14,815 nucleotides of DNA from an uncultured Rhodospirillales bacterium (lineage in GTDB: Bacteria > Pseudomonadota > Alphaproteobacteria > ATCC43930 > CGMCC-115725), in the NCBI GenBank assembly GCA_903897565.1, contig CAIUCF010000042.1:1-14815 (forward strand), read 5' to 3'. A program made the translations under genes and the position numbers. This document shows positions 1-7,215 of the stretch, piece by piece. The stretch's first letter is position 1, and each line of letters opens with the position of its first letter. The notes beneath the pieces were generated by a model that saw nothing but the letters and a program-made list of their open reading frames with translations, ran no database searches and was not told where the DNA came from.

Positions 1-51
1 CTCGACGATTTCGTCGAGATCAAGTCGATCGTCGGCTACGACGCGGCGTAA
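1..51 (+). CDS. 3' end of an unidentified gene
   Basis: The first 17 codons of the window read in frame as the end of a protein finishing in VEIKSIVGYDAA, with a TAA stop at 49-51. A strong intrinsic terminator begins 24 bases after the stop, which supports this as a real gene end on the plus strand. The piece is too short to identify the product, and no domain is visible. The start and all other evidence lie outside the window. Confidence 0.55.
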   Translation, partial: LDDFVEIKSIVGYDAA

Positions 52-74
52 CACGCGACTCCGCCGCCCCGCCA

Positions 75-128
75 GGGCCCGATCCGATCCCGCGTCCCGA
101 TGGACTAGGGACCGGGTCGGGCCCTTTT
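75..128 (+). terminator. Intrinsic terminator of the left-edge gene
   Basis: Outer arms GGGCCCGATCC (75-85) and GGGTCGGGCCC (114-124) pair over 11 bases with one T-G wobble. An inner GTCCC/GGGAC pairing can extend the stem. TTTT follows immediately at 125-128. This is the classic GC-rich stem plus U-tract on the plus strand, 24 bases after the stop codon at 49-51. Confidence 0.8.
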
Positions 129-146
129 CTGTTTCCGGATGAGATT

Positions 147-175
147 TTGACAAAGCAGTATTCATCAGAAACAAT
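147..175 (+). promoter_or_regulatory. Candidate sigma70-type promoter
   Basis: TTGACA (147-152) matches the -35 consensus exactly. It is spaced 17 bases from AACAAT (170-175), a four-of-six match to the -10 element. The -10 overlaps the direct-repeat box at 168-183, so a protein bound there would touch this promoter directly. The assignment is weak, because a perfect TATAAT at 259-264 is an alternative -10 element. Confidence 0.25.
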
Positions 176-183
176 TTGAAACA
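167..183 (+). promoter_or_regulatory. Putative response-regulator box, copy 1
   Basis: AGAAACAATTTGAAACA holds two GAAACA half-sites in direct repeat with a 10-base period. The same 17-mer with one change (T to C in the spacer) lies at 3310-3326, directly ahead of the response regulator gene. Tandem half-sites one helical turn apart are typical of OmpR-family regulators. The link to this regulator is inference from position and sharing; no other paired copy was seen in the window. Confidence 0.5.
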
Positions 184-309
184 TAATTCAATAAAGATAA
201 ACAATCGTGGAATTAATTGCCGGGCATAGGCAAAAATATCTAGTCCATTCATAGAATTTATAATAACGAACTCTTGATTATACGAGCATTTTTATATCAC
301 ATTGCTGGC

Positions 310-381
310 ATGGCCATTGCCAAGAGGGGCAGGTTGGCGACCGGATCGCCCTTCATTATCATCTGCGGAGCGACACCATGA
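310..381 (+). CDS. Possible 23-codon leader peptide overlapping the serine-rich gene start
   Basis: An ATG at 310 opens a 23-codon frame whose TGA stop (379-381) overlaps the ATG of the next gene (378-380) as ATGA. That 4-base overlap is the classic arrangement for translational coupling. The encoded peptide begins MAIAKRGRLATG and has a short hydrophobic FIIIC stretch. I see no Shine-Dalgarno sequence ahead of 310, and the downstream gene has its own GGAG at 367-370, so a chance frame is quite possible. Confidence 0.2.
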   Translation: MAIAKRGRLATGSPFIIICGATP

Positions 382-1349
382 GTATTAGCGCGATTACTGC
401 ATCGACGGCGACGAGTACGATTCAAAGCGCGACCACCCGGCATCACCGAACGAACCCGGTCCAGCAGCTCTTCAATGCGATCAGCTCAGGCGACCTGACG
501 GAGGCACAGACCGCCTATCAGCAGCTGCTCGCGAATGCGCCGTCCAGTTCGAGCGCGAGTTCGGCGACGTCGAGCTCCACCACTGGCGCGACCTCAAGCA
601 GTTCGGCCAATCCCCTGCAGCAACTGCTCGATCAACTCGGCACGGCACTGCAATCCGGCGACATCAGTTCGGCACAATCGGCGCTGGCAAGCTTTCAGGC
701 CAACGCACCCTCCGGCGTGGGCAGTTCCGGGGGTGATCAGTCGACGACCGGCAAGGCGCTCTCGAGCCTGTTCTCCGCGATCCAATCGGGCGATCTCACC
801 TCGGCAAAATCCGACTACGCGACAGTGAGCGCATTGCTCAGCGGCTCGAACAGCTCAGGTGGTACGACATCGAGCAGCGCGACGAACGGCACTGCCCAAG
901 ACCCCTTCCAGCAGCTGATCAGCCAGATCGGCACGGCGCTGAAGTCCGGCGACATCAGCTCGGCACAATCCGCGTTGTCGCAGTTCCAGAGCAATGCGCC
1001 GCCGCCGCCATCGGGAAACGGTCCGGATTCGAGCACAGGCAAAGCGATCTCGAGTCTGTTCTCATCGATCCAGTCGGGCGACCTCACCTCGGCGCAGTCG
1101 GCCTACGCCTCGCTGGAGAGCCTGCTCGGCGGATCGTCGACGAGCAGCAGCTCTTCGAGCACGAACAGCTCGACGTCCTCGTCCGCTTCCTCGTCCTCGT
1201 CGTCAAGCAGCAGTCAGGATTTGTTTCAGCAGCTGCTCAACAATATCGGGACCGATCTGTCGAACAACGACCTGACCTCGGCGCAGACCGCGCTGACCAA
1301 TTTCAGCAAGGGCGCATCCTCCGGGCTCGCCTATAATTTCTACGCCTGA
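378..1349 (+). CDS. Serine-rich protein with six helical SGD repeats
   Basis: A 323-residue protein that I do not recognise as a named family. It contains six copies of a roughly 30-residue motif, at about residues 26-53, 78-109, 125-154, 175-207, 221-250 and 281-310. The motif has a QQL or SSL start, a conserved SGDL/SGDI turn, then SAQSA, and looks like a helix-turn-helix hairpin. Copies are joined by Ser/Thr/Gly-rich linkers, including a nearly pure serine tract at 254-279. There is no Sec signal peptide, membrane helix or cysteine. The C-terminus ends in an aromatic AYNFYA. The start is ATG at 378 with GGAG seven bases upstream. The gene converges on and overlaps the histidine kinase gene by 10 bases. 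Control by the adjacent two-component system is suggested by a shared upstream box. A secreted, surface or scaffold role is only a guess. Confidence 0.8.
   Translation: MSISAITASTATSTIQSATTRHHRTNPVQQLFNAISSGDLTEAQTAYQQLLANAPSSSSASSATSSSTTGATSSSSANPLQQLLDQLGTALQSGDISSAQSALASFQANAPSGVGSSGGDQSTTGKALSSLFSAIQSGDLTSAKSDYATVSALLSGSNSSGGTTSSSATNGTAQDPFQQLISQIGTALKSGDISSAQSALSQFQSNAPPPPSGNGPDSSTGKAISSLFSSIQSGDLTSAQSAYASLESLLGGSSTSSSSSSTNSSTSSSASSSSSSSSSQDLFQQLLNNIGTDLSNNDLTSAQTALTNFSKGASSGLAYNFYA
609..1127 (+). repeat. Internal tandem duplication of a two-motif unit
   Basis: Bases 609-839 (motifs 2 and 3) and 900-1127 (motifs 4 and 5) are recognisably the same sequence offset by about 290 bases. For example, GGCGACATCAG followed by TCGGCACAATC occurs in both. 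The protein motifs alternate in type (GTAL..SGDISSAQSAL, then GKA.SSLFS.IQSGDLTSA), so the duplicated unit is a pair of motifs plus linkers. Confidence 0.75.
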
Positions 1350-2563
1350 GCCGGCCGTGACGGTCCGGAGCCGGGCGATACCGGCTCCGGCAGTTCGATC
1401 GTGACGACCAGTCCGCCGGCATCGCGATTGGCGAGCGTGACCTCGCCGCCATGAGCGAGCACGGCACTCCGCAGAATCGCGAGGCCGAGGCCGGAACCCC
1501 CGGTGGCGAGATTGCGGGCGGTGTCAGGGCGGTAGAACGGCTCGAACACGCGCTCGTGCTCGCTTTCGGGGATGCCTGGTCCATCATCGGCGACCGTGAT
1601 GCAGACGCCCGTCCCGGTCGTCGTCAGGGTGACGTCGGCGCGGCCGCCATATTTCACCGCATTGTCGATGACATTGCGCAGCGCGCGGCCGAGCTGGTGC
1701 GGCCGGCAGGGATAGCGGCAGGCCGCGGGCCCGTCGTAGGAGACCGGGAAGTCGAGATCCCGGTATTCGTCGCACAGGGTTTCCAGGACTGAGGCCAGGT
1801 CGACCGACTCCATCGGCTCGTGCCGCTCCAGCCCCTGGACGAAGGCCATGGTCGAGGCGACCATGCCGGTCATGATCTGGATGTCGCGCAGACCCTTCTC
1901 GCGGGTCTCGTCATCGGACACGGTTTCGAGCCGCAGCGCGAGCCGCGTGAGGATCGTGCGGATGTCATGGCTGAGCGCCGCCAGCATGCGCGTGCGCTCG
2001 CCGAGCAGATCCTGGATCTGCGACTGCATCGTGTTGTAGGCGCGCGCGACACGGCGGATTTCCTCGGGCCCTTCGGCGATCAGGATATCGGGCTCGCCGG
2101 AGGCGCCGAGGCGTTGTACCGAATCGGCGAGCCGGGCGAGCGGTGCGGTCACCCGCCGCGCCGCCCAGAACGAGAGCAAGGGGATCAGGATCGCGACCGA
2201 ACCGAGGACCGGGACGAGCGGGAAGAAGTCGCCGCGCGGACCGCCCGGCGGGTCGCGCAGGGTCACGCAGTCACCGTCGCCGAGCGGATAGGAGGAGGCG
2301 ACATCGGTCGCACCGCTGGCGACGCAGCGCTCGAGCGTTGCGTCGGGAAACGCCGCGATCACGGCCCGACGCTCCGATGCCGGGACGATCATCAGCACCT
2401 GGAGCATGGATTCGCGCTCGCCGCGATGGGGCGGACGGCGATCGTCGGTCAGGCGGAAGGCGAGCGACAGCAGGCCATGAAACAGCAGGGTCCCGACCAG
2501 GACGATGATCGCGATCTGCAGCGCCATCCCCGCCCGAGCGAGCCGGATCACGGGCGATTTCAC
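1340..2563 (-). CDS. EnvZ-type membrane sensor histidine kinase
   Basis: A 407-residue sensor kinase that should autophosphorylate and pass phosphate to the response regulator encoded just upstream. Transmembrane helices lie at about residues 12-36 and 113-134. They flank a periplasmic loop of about 75 residues with two cysteines (C80, C99). HAMP follows at about 135-187. The HisKA H-box has SHDIRT with phospho-acceptor H199. The ATPase domain has the N-box RNVIDNAVKYG (296-306), DDGPGIP (326-332) and GSGLGLAI (356-363). The start is GTG at 2563, overlapping the regulator's TGA as GTGA, so the two are probably translationally coupled. Oddity: the proline usual in the H-box (HDLRTPL) is isoleucine here. 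The 3' end overlaps the serine-rich gene tail-to-tail by 10 bases. The signal sensed is unknown. Confidence 0.93.
   Translation of the reverse strand: MKSPVIRLARAGMALQIAIIVLVGTLLFHGLLSLAFRLTDDRRPPHRGERESMLQVLMIVPASERRAVIAAFPDATLERCVASGATDVASSYPLGDGDCVTLRDPPGGPRGDFFPLVPVLGSVAILIPLLSFWAARRVTAPLARLADSVQRLGASGEPDILIAEGPEEIRRVARAYNTMQSQIQDLLGERTRMLAALSHDIRTILTRLALRLETVSDDETREKGLRDIQIMTGMVASTMAFVQGLERHEPMESVDLASVLETLCDEYRDLDFPVSYDGPAACRYPCRPHQLGRALRNVIDNAVKYGGRADVTLTTTGTGVCITVADDGPGIPESEHERVFEPFYRPDTARNLATGGSGLGLAILRSAVLAHGGEVTLANRDAGGLVVTIELPEPVSPGSGPSRPAQA
1365..1390. terminator. Perfect 10-bp stem hairpin at the convergent gene ends
   Basis: CCGGAGCCGG (1365-1374), a six-base loop, and CCGGCTCCGG (1381-1390) form a perfect stem. 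It begins 16 bases after the stop of the serine-rich gene and lies within the last codons of the histidine kinase gene. There is no T-tract on either side, so termination by this stem alone is uncertain. It may instead protect the 3' end of the serine-rich mRNA. Confidence 0.4.
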
Positions 2564-3294
2564 GGACCGGCTGCCGCCGCGAAGTCCGAGCCCTGGACCA
2601 CGGTGGGGGCGAAGAAATAGCCGCCGGCGCGCACCGTCAACAGCATCACCGGGTCACGGGGGTCGCGTTCGATCTTCTTGCGGATGCGACTGACCTGGAT
2701 ATCGATGCCGCGGCCGAGGGCGGCATGGCCGAGCGTCATGTCTTGCAGGGTATCCCGGGACAGTACCTGGCGCGGATGCTGGCAGAAGATGACCAGGAGA
2801 TCGAACTCCATGCTGGTGAGCTGGATGCGGGCACCATCCGGGGCGCGCAGCTGCCGCAAGCCCGGATGGAGCCGCCAGCCCTCGAACTCGAAGATCAGAT
2901 CGCGATTGCTCGCGGCCGGGCCGACGCGACTGCGTCGGAGCACGGCGCGCAGCCGTGCCAGCAGCTCGCGCGGGTTGAACGGTTTGCCGAGGTAGTCGTC
3001 GGCGCCCATCTCGAGGCCGACGATGCGGTCCGTCTCGTGGCCGAGCGCGGTAAGCATGATGATCGGCACCGCAGAGGTCGCGCGCAGGCGCCGGCACAGG
3101 CTCAGCCCATCCTCGCCCGGCAGCATGATGTCCATCACCACGGCGTCGATGGTTTCGCTCTTCAGGATGCCGTCGACGGCGCCGCCATCCTCGACGATCG
3201 AGACGCGGAAGCCGTGACGGCCGAGAAACGGCGCAAGGAGTCCACTGATCTCCTGGTCATCTTCGACGAGAAGTATGTGTGATGCTCCAGTTAT
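2560..3294 (-). CDS. OmpR-family response regulator (non-canonical start)
   Basis: A two-domain DNA-binding response regulator, partner of the downstream kinase. The receiver domain begins HILLVEDDQE, with acidic pair D12-D13, phospho-acceptor D55 (MDIMLPGEDG), T82 and K104 (GKPF). A winged-helix output domain at about 140-235 has LTSMEFDLL and the recognition helix region DIQVSRIRKKIE. About 244 residues is normal for the family. No ATG, GTG or TTG exists in frame between the upstream stop (3302-3300) and GTG at 3141, which lies inside the receiver fold just before D55. I therefore place the start at ATA 3294, giving MTGASHILLVEDD, with GGGG six bases upstream. A second ATA at 3276, behind GGAG, is an alternative. 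The box at 3310-3326 suggests autoregulation. Residue numbers assume the 3294 start. Confidence 0.85.
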   Translation of the reverse strand: MTGASHILLVEDDQEISGLLAPFLGRHGFRVSIVEDGGAVDGILKSETIDAVVMDIMLPGEDGLSLCRRLRATSAVPIIMLTALGHETDRIVGLEMGADDYLGKPFNPRELLARLRAVLRRSRVGPAASNRDLIFEFEGWRLHPGLRQLRAPDGARIQLTSMEFDLLVIFCQHPRQVLSRDTLQDMTLGHAALGRGIDIQVSRIRKKIERDPRDPVMLLTVRAGGYFFAPTVVQGSDFAAAAGP

Positions 3295-3525
3295 GACTCA
3301 CCCCGGAATAGAAACAATCTGAAACAATACTCGAAATCGGCCAATAACGACGCGAGTCATGGGCCGATGACGCGATGCCGGACTCTCGGGGTTTCTGGAA
3401 TTTTCGTCAAATATTTTCGAGGGATTTGATCGTGGCGGGCAGTCCGGTGGTATCCGGGCTCCCGTTGACCAGCGGCACAGTGCCCGGCTTCGGCGTGCGG
3501 CGAGAGTGGTTGTGCTTGTCGGCAA
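3295..3525. other. Intergenic region upstream of the two-component operon
   Basis: About 230 bases without a convincing gene. It holds the direct-repeat box next to the regulator gene and a moderately AT-rich stretch at 3390-3430. On the minus strand there is a TTGACG at 3410-3405 without a good -10 partner. I could not settle on a promoter. Confidence 0.5.
3310..3326 (-). promoter_or_regulatory. Putative response-regulator box, copy 2
   Basis: AGAAACAATCTGAAACA on the plus strand (TGTTTCAGATTGTTTCT on the coding strand) matches the box at 167-183 in 16 of 17 bases. Its two half-sites are spaced 10 bases apart. It ends only about 15 bases before the proposed ATA start. A promoter could therefore hardly fit between box and gene, which would favour repression or a site overlapping the promoter. 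Autoregulation is inference. Confidence 0.5.
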
Positions 3526-3557
3526 CCAGGGACCCGCCGGAAGCGGCGGGTCCCTGG
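3526..3557 (-). terminator. Hairpin terminator after the MucR-like/CSD gene
   Basis: CCAGGGACCCGCCG (3526-3539) and CGGCGGGTCCCTGG (3544-3557) form a perfect 14-bp stem with a four-base loop. It starts six bases beyond the stop codon (3563-3565) of the minus-strand gene. The downstream side on that strand begins TTGCCG, so the U-tract is very short. A terminator is the likely role because of position and stem strength. Confidence 0.6.
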
Positions 3558-3562
3558 CGATT

Positions 3563-4426
3563 TCAGAGGCCGGATTTGGTCCCGCTGCGGCCGAGGGCGT
3601 GTTCGGCTTCGGCGCGGGCCGACTGCAGGCGCGGGTTGACGCGCTTGACTTCGACGAAGACCGGGCGCGACTGCCGCCCCGCCGCGTGCAGGACCTGGCC
3701 GTTGGTCACCAGGGTCTCCTGGGTCTGGCCGGGCACCGTCAAACTGCGTGGCTGGAACCTGCCGTCGAGAAAAGCGCCGGTAACCTCGACCTCCTGGTCC
3801 TTGTAGAGCCGCTTGATCTTGGATTTGGCCAGCAGGCTCGCGTCAAGGGCGATATCCCCGGCCATGCCGGTGAGACGCAACACGCCCTTATTACTACGCG
3901 TGTCGAACCATTTGACGACACCCTTGACCCGGGTCTCGGCCTGGGGATCGCGCGCGAACGGGTCTGCGGCCACTGCGGCAACCACCGGCGCGCTAACGTC
4001 GTTGCGGCGCAGGAGGCGCGAGACGGGGGCCGCGGCTTCCGTCTCGAGCTCTGCGACAATGGCCTCCGGCGCGGCAGCGACGGCAAGTGTGGCGTTGCGC
4101 GGCGGCCTGCCGCGGCGCTTCGGCAGCGCCGGAGCCTCGGCGGCGACGACGAGCTTCGGCTTCTTGGCCGGCTTCGGCGCCTTTTCGGCGGCGGCGCTCA
4201 GAACCGGCTGTTCGAGCGCGGCCGTCTGGCGAAGCCGGGGCTGTCGGGTGGCTTGCAATCGCGGCGCCGGTTGCGCGGCGACTGGCCCTGCCGGCTGCAG
4301 CAGGCGGGCGATCGTATCGGCGACGACGGAAAAGGTTCCCGCCACCTCGTCGATAGCGGTCGGCCGCGCGGCCAGGATTGAGGAGATAAATTGAGCGGTG
4401 ACGTAGGTAGCCGCGCCGTTGCGCAT
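3563..4426 (-). CDS. MucR-like N-terminus, AT-hook and degenerate cold-shock domain protein
   Basis: A 287-residue protein that I read as three nucleic-acid-related parts. Residues 7-43 (TAQFISSILAARP...) resemble the N-terminal segment of Ros/MucR regulators, which mediates oligomerisation in that family. There is no zinc finger. A long Ala/Pro/Lys-rich linker follows, carrying KRRGRPPR at 103-110, a good AT-hook core. Residues 167-229 (VKGVVKWFDTRSNKG) fold-match a cold-shock domain. The aromatic RNP1 and RNP2 residues are missing: KGVLRL stands for KGFGFI, and DIALDA for DVFVHI. The start chosen is ATG 4426 with AAGG five bases upstream; ATG 4438 is four codons longer. It is probably a DNA-binding or nucleoid-type regulator rather than an RNA chaperone, by inference. 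It appears to be a single-gene unit. Confidence 0.75.
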   Translation of the reverse strand: MRNGAATYVTAQFISSILAARPTAIDEVAGTFSVVADTIARLLQPAGPVAAQPAPRLQATRQPRLRQTAALEQPVLSAAAEKAPKPAKKPKLVVAAEAPALPKRRGRPPRNATLAVAAAPEAIVAELETEAAAPVSRLLRRNDVSAPVVAAVAADPFARDPQAETRVKGVVKWFDTRSNKGVLRLTGMAGDIALDASLLAKSKIKRLYKDQEVEVTGAFLDGRFQPRSLTVPGQTQETLVTNGQVLHAAGRQSRPVFVEVKRVNPRLQSARAEAEHALGRSGTKSGL

Positions 4427-4438
4427 GGAAGCCTTCAT

Positions 4439-4728
4439 TCTTATTGAGTAGAGATGGTTTGTTGCGAATATTCTGATGCCGCGCTGACGCGCGAGGTCTC
4501 GATTTCCGGGCAAGTATCGAGTTATGAGGCCGCCGAACGAGAATGACCACGTTCGGGCATTATTCTAAGTCAGATGGGTGCGCCGAAATCGATATTCAAT
4601 AACGTAGTCTTCCTTCATCAAGAAATGAAGGGGGCCGCACCATCTATTTGTGCATATCTGGCCTTACGCTCGCGGCATGATGATTTGCCGGACGCGGTGG
4701 CCGCCGTCAGGCCGCGCGGCCCGGGCTC
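4439..4728. other. Intergenic region between the MucR-like/CSD gene and lysS
   Basis: About 290 bases with no convincing gene; it must contain the promoter of the minus-strand MucR-like/CSD gene. It is AT-richer than its surroundings at about 4440-4670. Visible structures are an inverted repeat CCGAACG/CGTTCGG (4533-4539 and 4550-4556) and another, CTTCAT/ATGAAG (4613-4618 and 4625-4630). TAGAAT on the minus strand near 4563-4568 could be a -10 element, but I see no matching -35. No clear terminator for lysS was found. Confidence 0.45.
4533..4556 (-). repeat. Inverted repeat in the leader of the MucR-like/CSD gene
   Basis: CCGAACG (4533-4539) and CGTTCGG (4550-4556) are perfect 7-base complements separated by 10 bases. 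They lie about 107 bases before the proposed start. The element could be an operator or an RNA hairpin in a long 5' leader. Nothing in the sequence decides between these. Confidence 0.35.
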
Positions 4729-6273
<1,545 letters not shown>

Positions 6274-6305
6274 GCGCGGCGTTTTCGATCTGCAAACGAA
6301 GGGAA

Positions 6306-6324
6306 GCTCGCCGTTCTAGCGAGC
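6306..6324 (-). terminator. Weak hairpin between the hydrolase gene and lysS
   Basis: GCTCGC (6306-6311) and GCGAGC (6319-6324) form a 6-bp stem with a seven-base loop in the 83-base gap. On the minus strand the stem is followed by TTCCCTTCG, a poor U-tract. It might be a weak terminator or attenuator before lysS, or have no role. Confidence 0.25.
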
Positions 6325-6356
6325 GGGCGGGGTTTCGACAAGCCTCGGCACTGCCG

Positions 6357-7178
6357 CTACGCGGGTTTCAGCGTCGCCGCCCAGGGCAAGAGCACCGCGG
6401 CGAAGGCGTCCCAGGCGTCGTTGTGGTCGAGCCCGGGGAACAGCTGCAGGGTCTTGGGCGGCACGGCCAAGGCGAACAGCGCGCGGCCCTGGCTGTCGGG
6501 GATGACGTGATCGGCGAGGCCATGGCCGATCAGCAGCGGGCAGTGAATATTGGCGATACTCCGGAAACTCTCGAACCGCTCGGTGGTCAGCAGTGCGGCA
6601 GGGAAGATCGGGTAGCGCAGCTGCGCCATCTCGGCCACCGACATGAATGGCGCCAGCAGGGCGAGCCCGGCGACATGGAATTCCGCTGCCATTCGGGTCG
6701 CGACGCCGGTGCCGAGCGAATGGCCGAACAGGATCACCCTGTCGCCGGCGATGCCCTGTGCTGCGAGCGCCCGCAGATAGGCGCGGGCGTCGCGATAGAA
6801 GCCGTCCTCGCTGGGTGCGCCCGGCATGCCGCTGAAGCCGCGGTACTCGACGATCAGGAAGCCATAGCCGACCGCAATATAGGGCGCGCCGTGCGGCGCC
6901 GATTTCAGCAGCCCGTCGGCATTGCCATGGAAGAAGACGATCGTGCGATGACCCGGTGCGGCGGCGTGATACCAGCCCTTCAGCGCCAGGCCGTCATCGG
7001 TCGTGACGGGAAACTCGACATAGCCCCGGCCGACATTGCTGTCGCTCGGAGCGGCGTAGTCGGGATCGGGGTGGAAGATCAGGTGGCGCTGGTCGAGATA
7101 GAGACCGGTCAGGCAGGCGAGATAGACCGCGATTGCGAGCAGCGCCAGCCGCCGGGCGATCCGGGTCACGCGGCGCAT
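6357..7178 (-). CDS. Membrane-anchored alpha/beta hydrolase (BEM46/ABHD13-like)
   Basis: A 273-residue serine hydrolase. One hydrophobic helix at about residues 10-28 follows Arg-rich residues, so it is probably an inner-membrane anchor with the catalytic domain on the periplasmic side. The fold shows the oxyanion-hole HGN (84-86), the nucleophile elbow GHSLG with S154, the acid D223 in HGLADHVIP, and H252 in PGLDHND, a complete triad. These features and the RGFSG segment (113-117) match the BEM46/ABHD13-like group, whose substrates are mostly unknown. The ATG start at 7178 lacks a strong ribosome site. The gene follows the TauE/SafE-like gene by 37 bases on the same strand, suggesting cotranscription. 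The substrate cannot be predicted. Confidence 0.88.
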   Translation of the reverse strand: MRRVTRIARRLALLAIAVYLACLTGLYLDQRHLIFHPDPDYAAPSDSNVGRGYVEFPVTTDDGLALKGWYHAAAPGHRTIVFFHGNADGLLKSAPHGAPYIAVGYGFLIVEYRGFSGMPGAPSEDGFYRDARAYLRALAAQGIAGDRVILFGHSLGTGVATRMAAEFHVAGLALLAPFMSVAEMAQLRYPIFPAALLTTERFESFRSIANIHCPLLIGHGLADHVIPDSQGRALFALAVPPKTLQLFPGLDHNDAWDAFAAVLLPWAATLKPA

Positions 7179-7215
7179 GGAACGGGCCTGGCGGAGCGGG
7201 TCATGGGGAATGCCT

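Larger units (their letters stand above)
129..377. other. AT-rich intergenic control region upstream of the serine-rich gene
   Basis: About 250 bases of strikingly AT-rich DNA in a GC-rich neighbourhood (lowest GC about 140-300). It holds TTGACA at 147-152, with AACAAT 17 bases later at 170-175, as a possible promoter. The GAAACA direct-repeat box lies at 168-183. A perfect TATAAT lies at 259-264, but without a good -35 partner. Near the start codon are two small hairpins: TGGCA/TGCCA at about 307-323 and GGCGA/TCGCC at 336-350. A short leader ORF spans 310-381. The promoter actually used cannot be decided by reading alone. Confidence 0.5.

Noticed and set aside
378..1349. The serine-rich protein as an adhesin or type I secretion substrate
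   Set aside because: No signal peptide, RTX-type glycine/aspartate repeats, YadA or autotransporter features are visible. The serine richness alone does not support either call.
1820..2620. A 266-codon plus-strand frame opposite the histidine kinase
   Set aside because: It is antisense to a kinase with all its boxes intact, is rich in Arg/Asp/Gly/His, and has no motif.
3298..3525. A 75-codon minus-strand frame between the regulator and the MucR-like/CSD gene
   Set aside because: It runs through the regulator's box and upstream region and has Arg/Ser/Pro-rich composition with no domain. It was kept as noncoding.
3506..4381. A 291-codon plus-strand frame opposite the MucR-like/CSD gene
   Set aside because: The minus-strand frame has a ribosome site, domain similarity and a terminator just beyond its stop. 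The plus frame has none of these and would begin inside that terminator hairpin.
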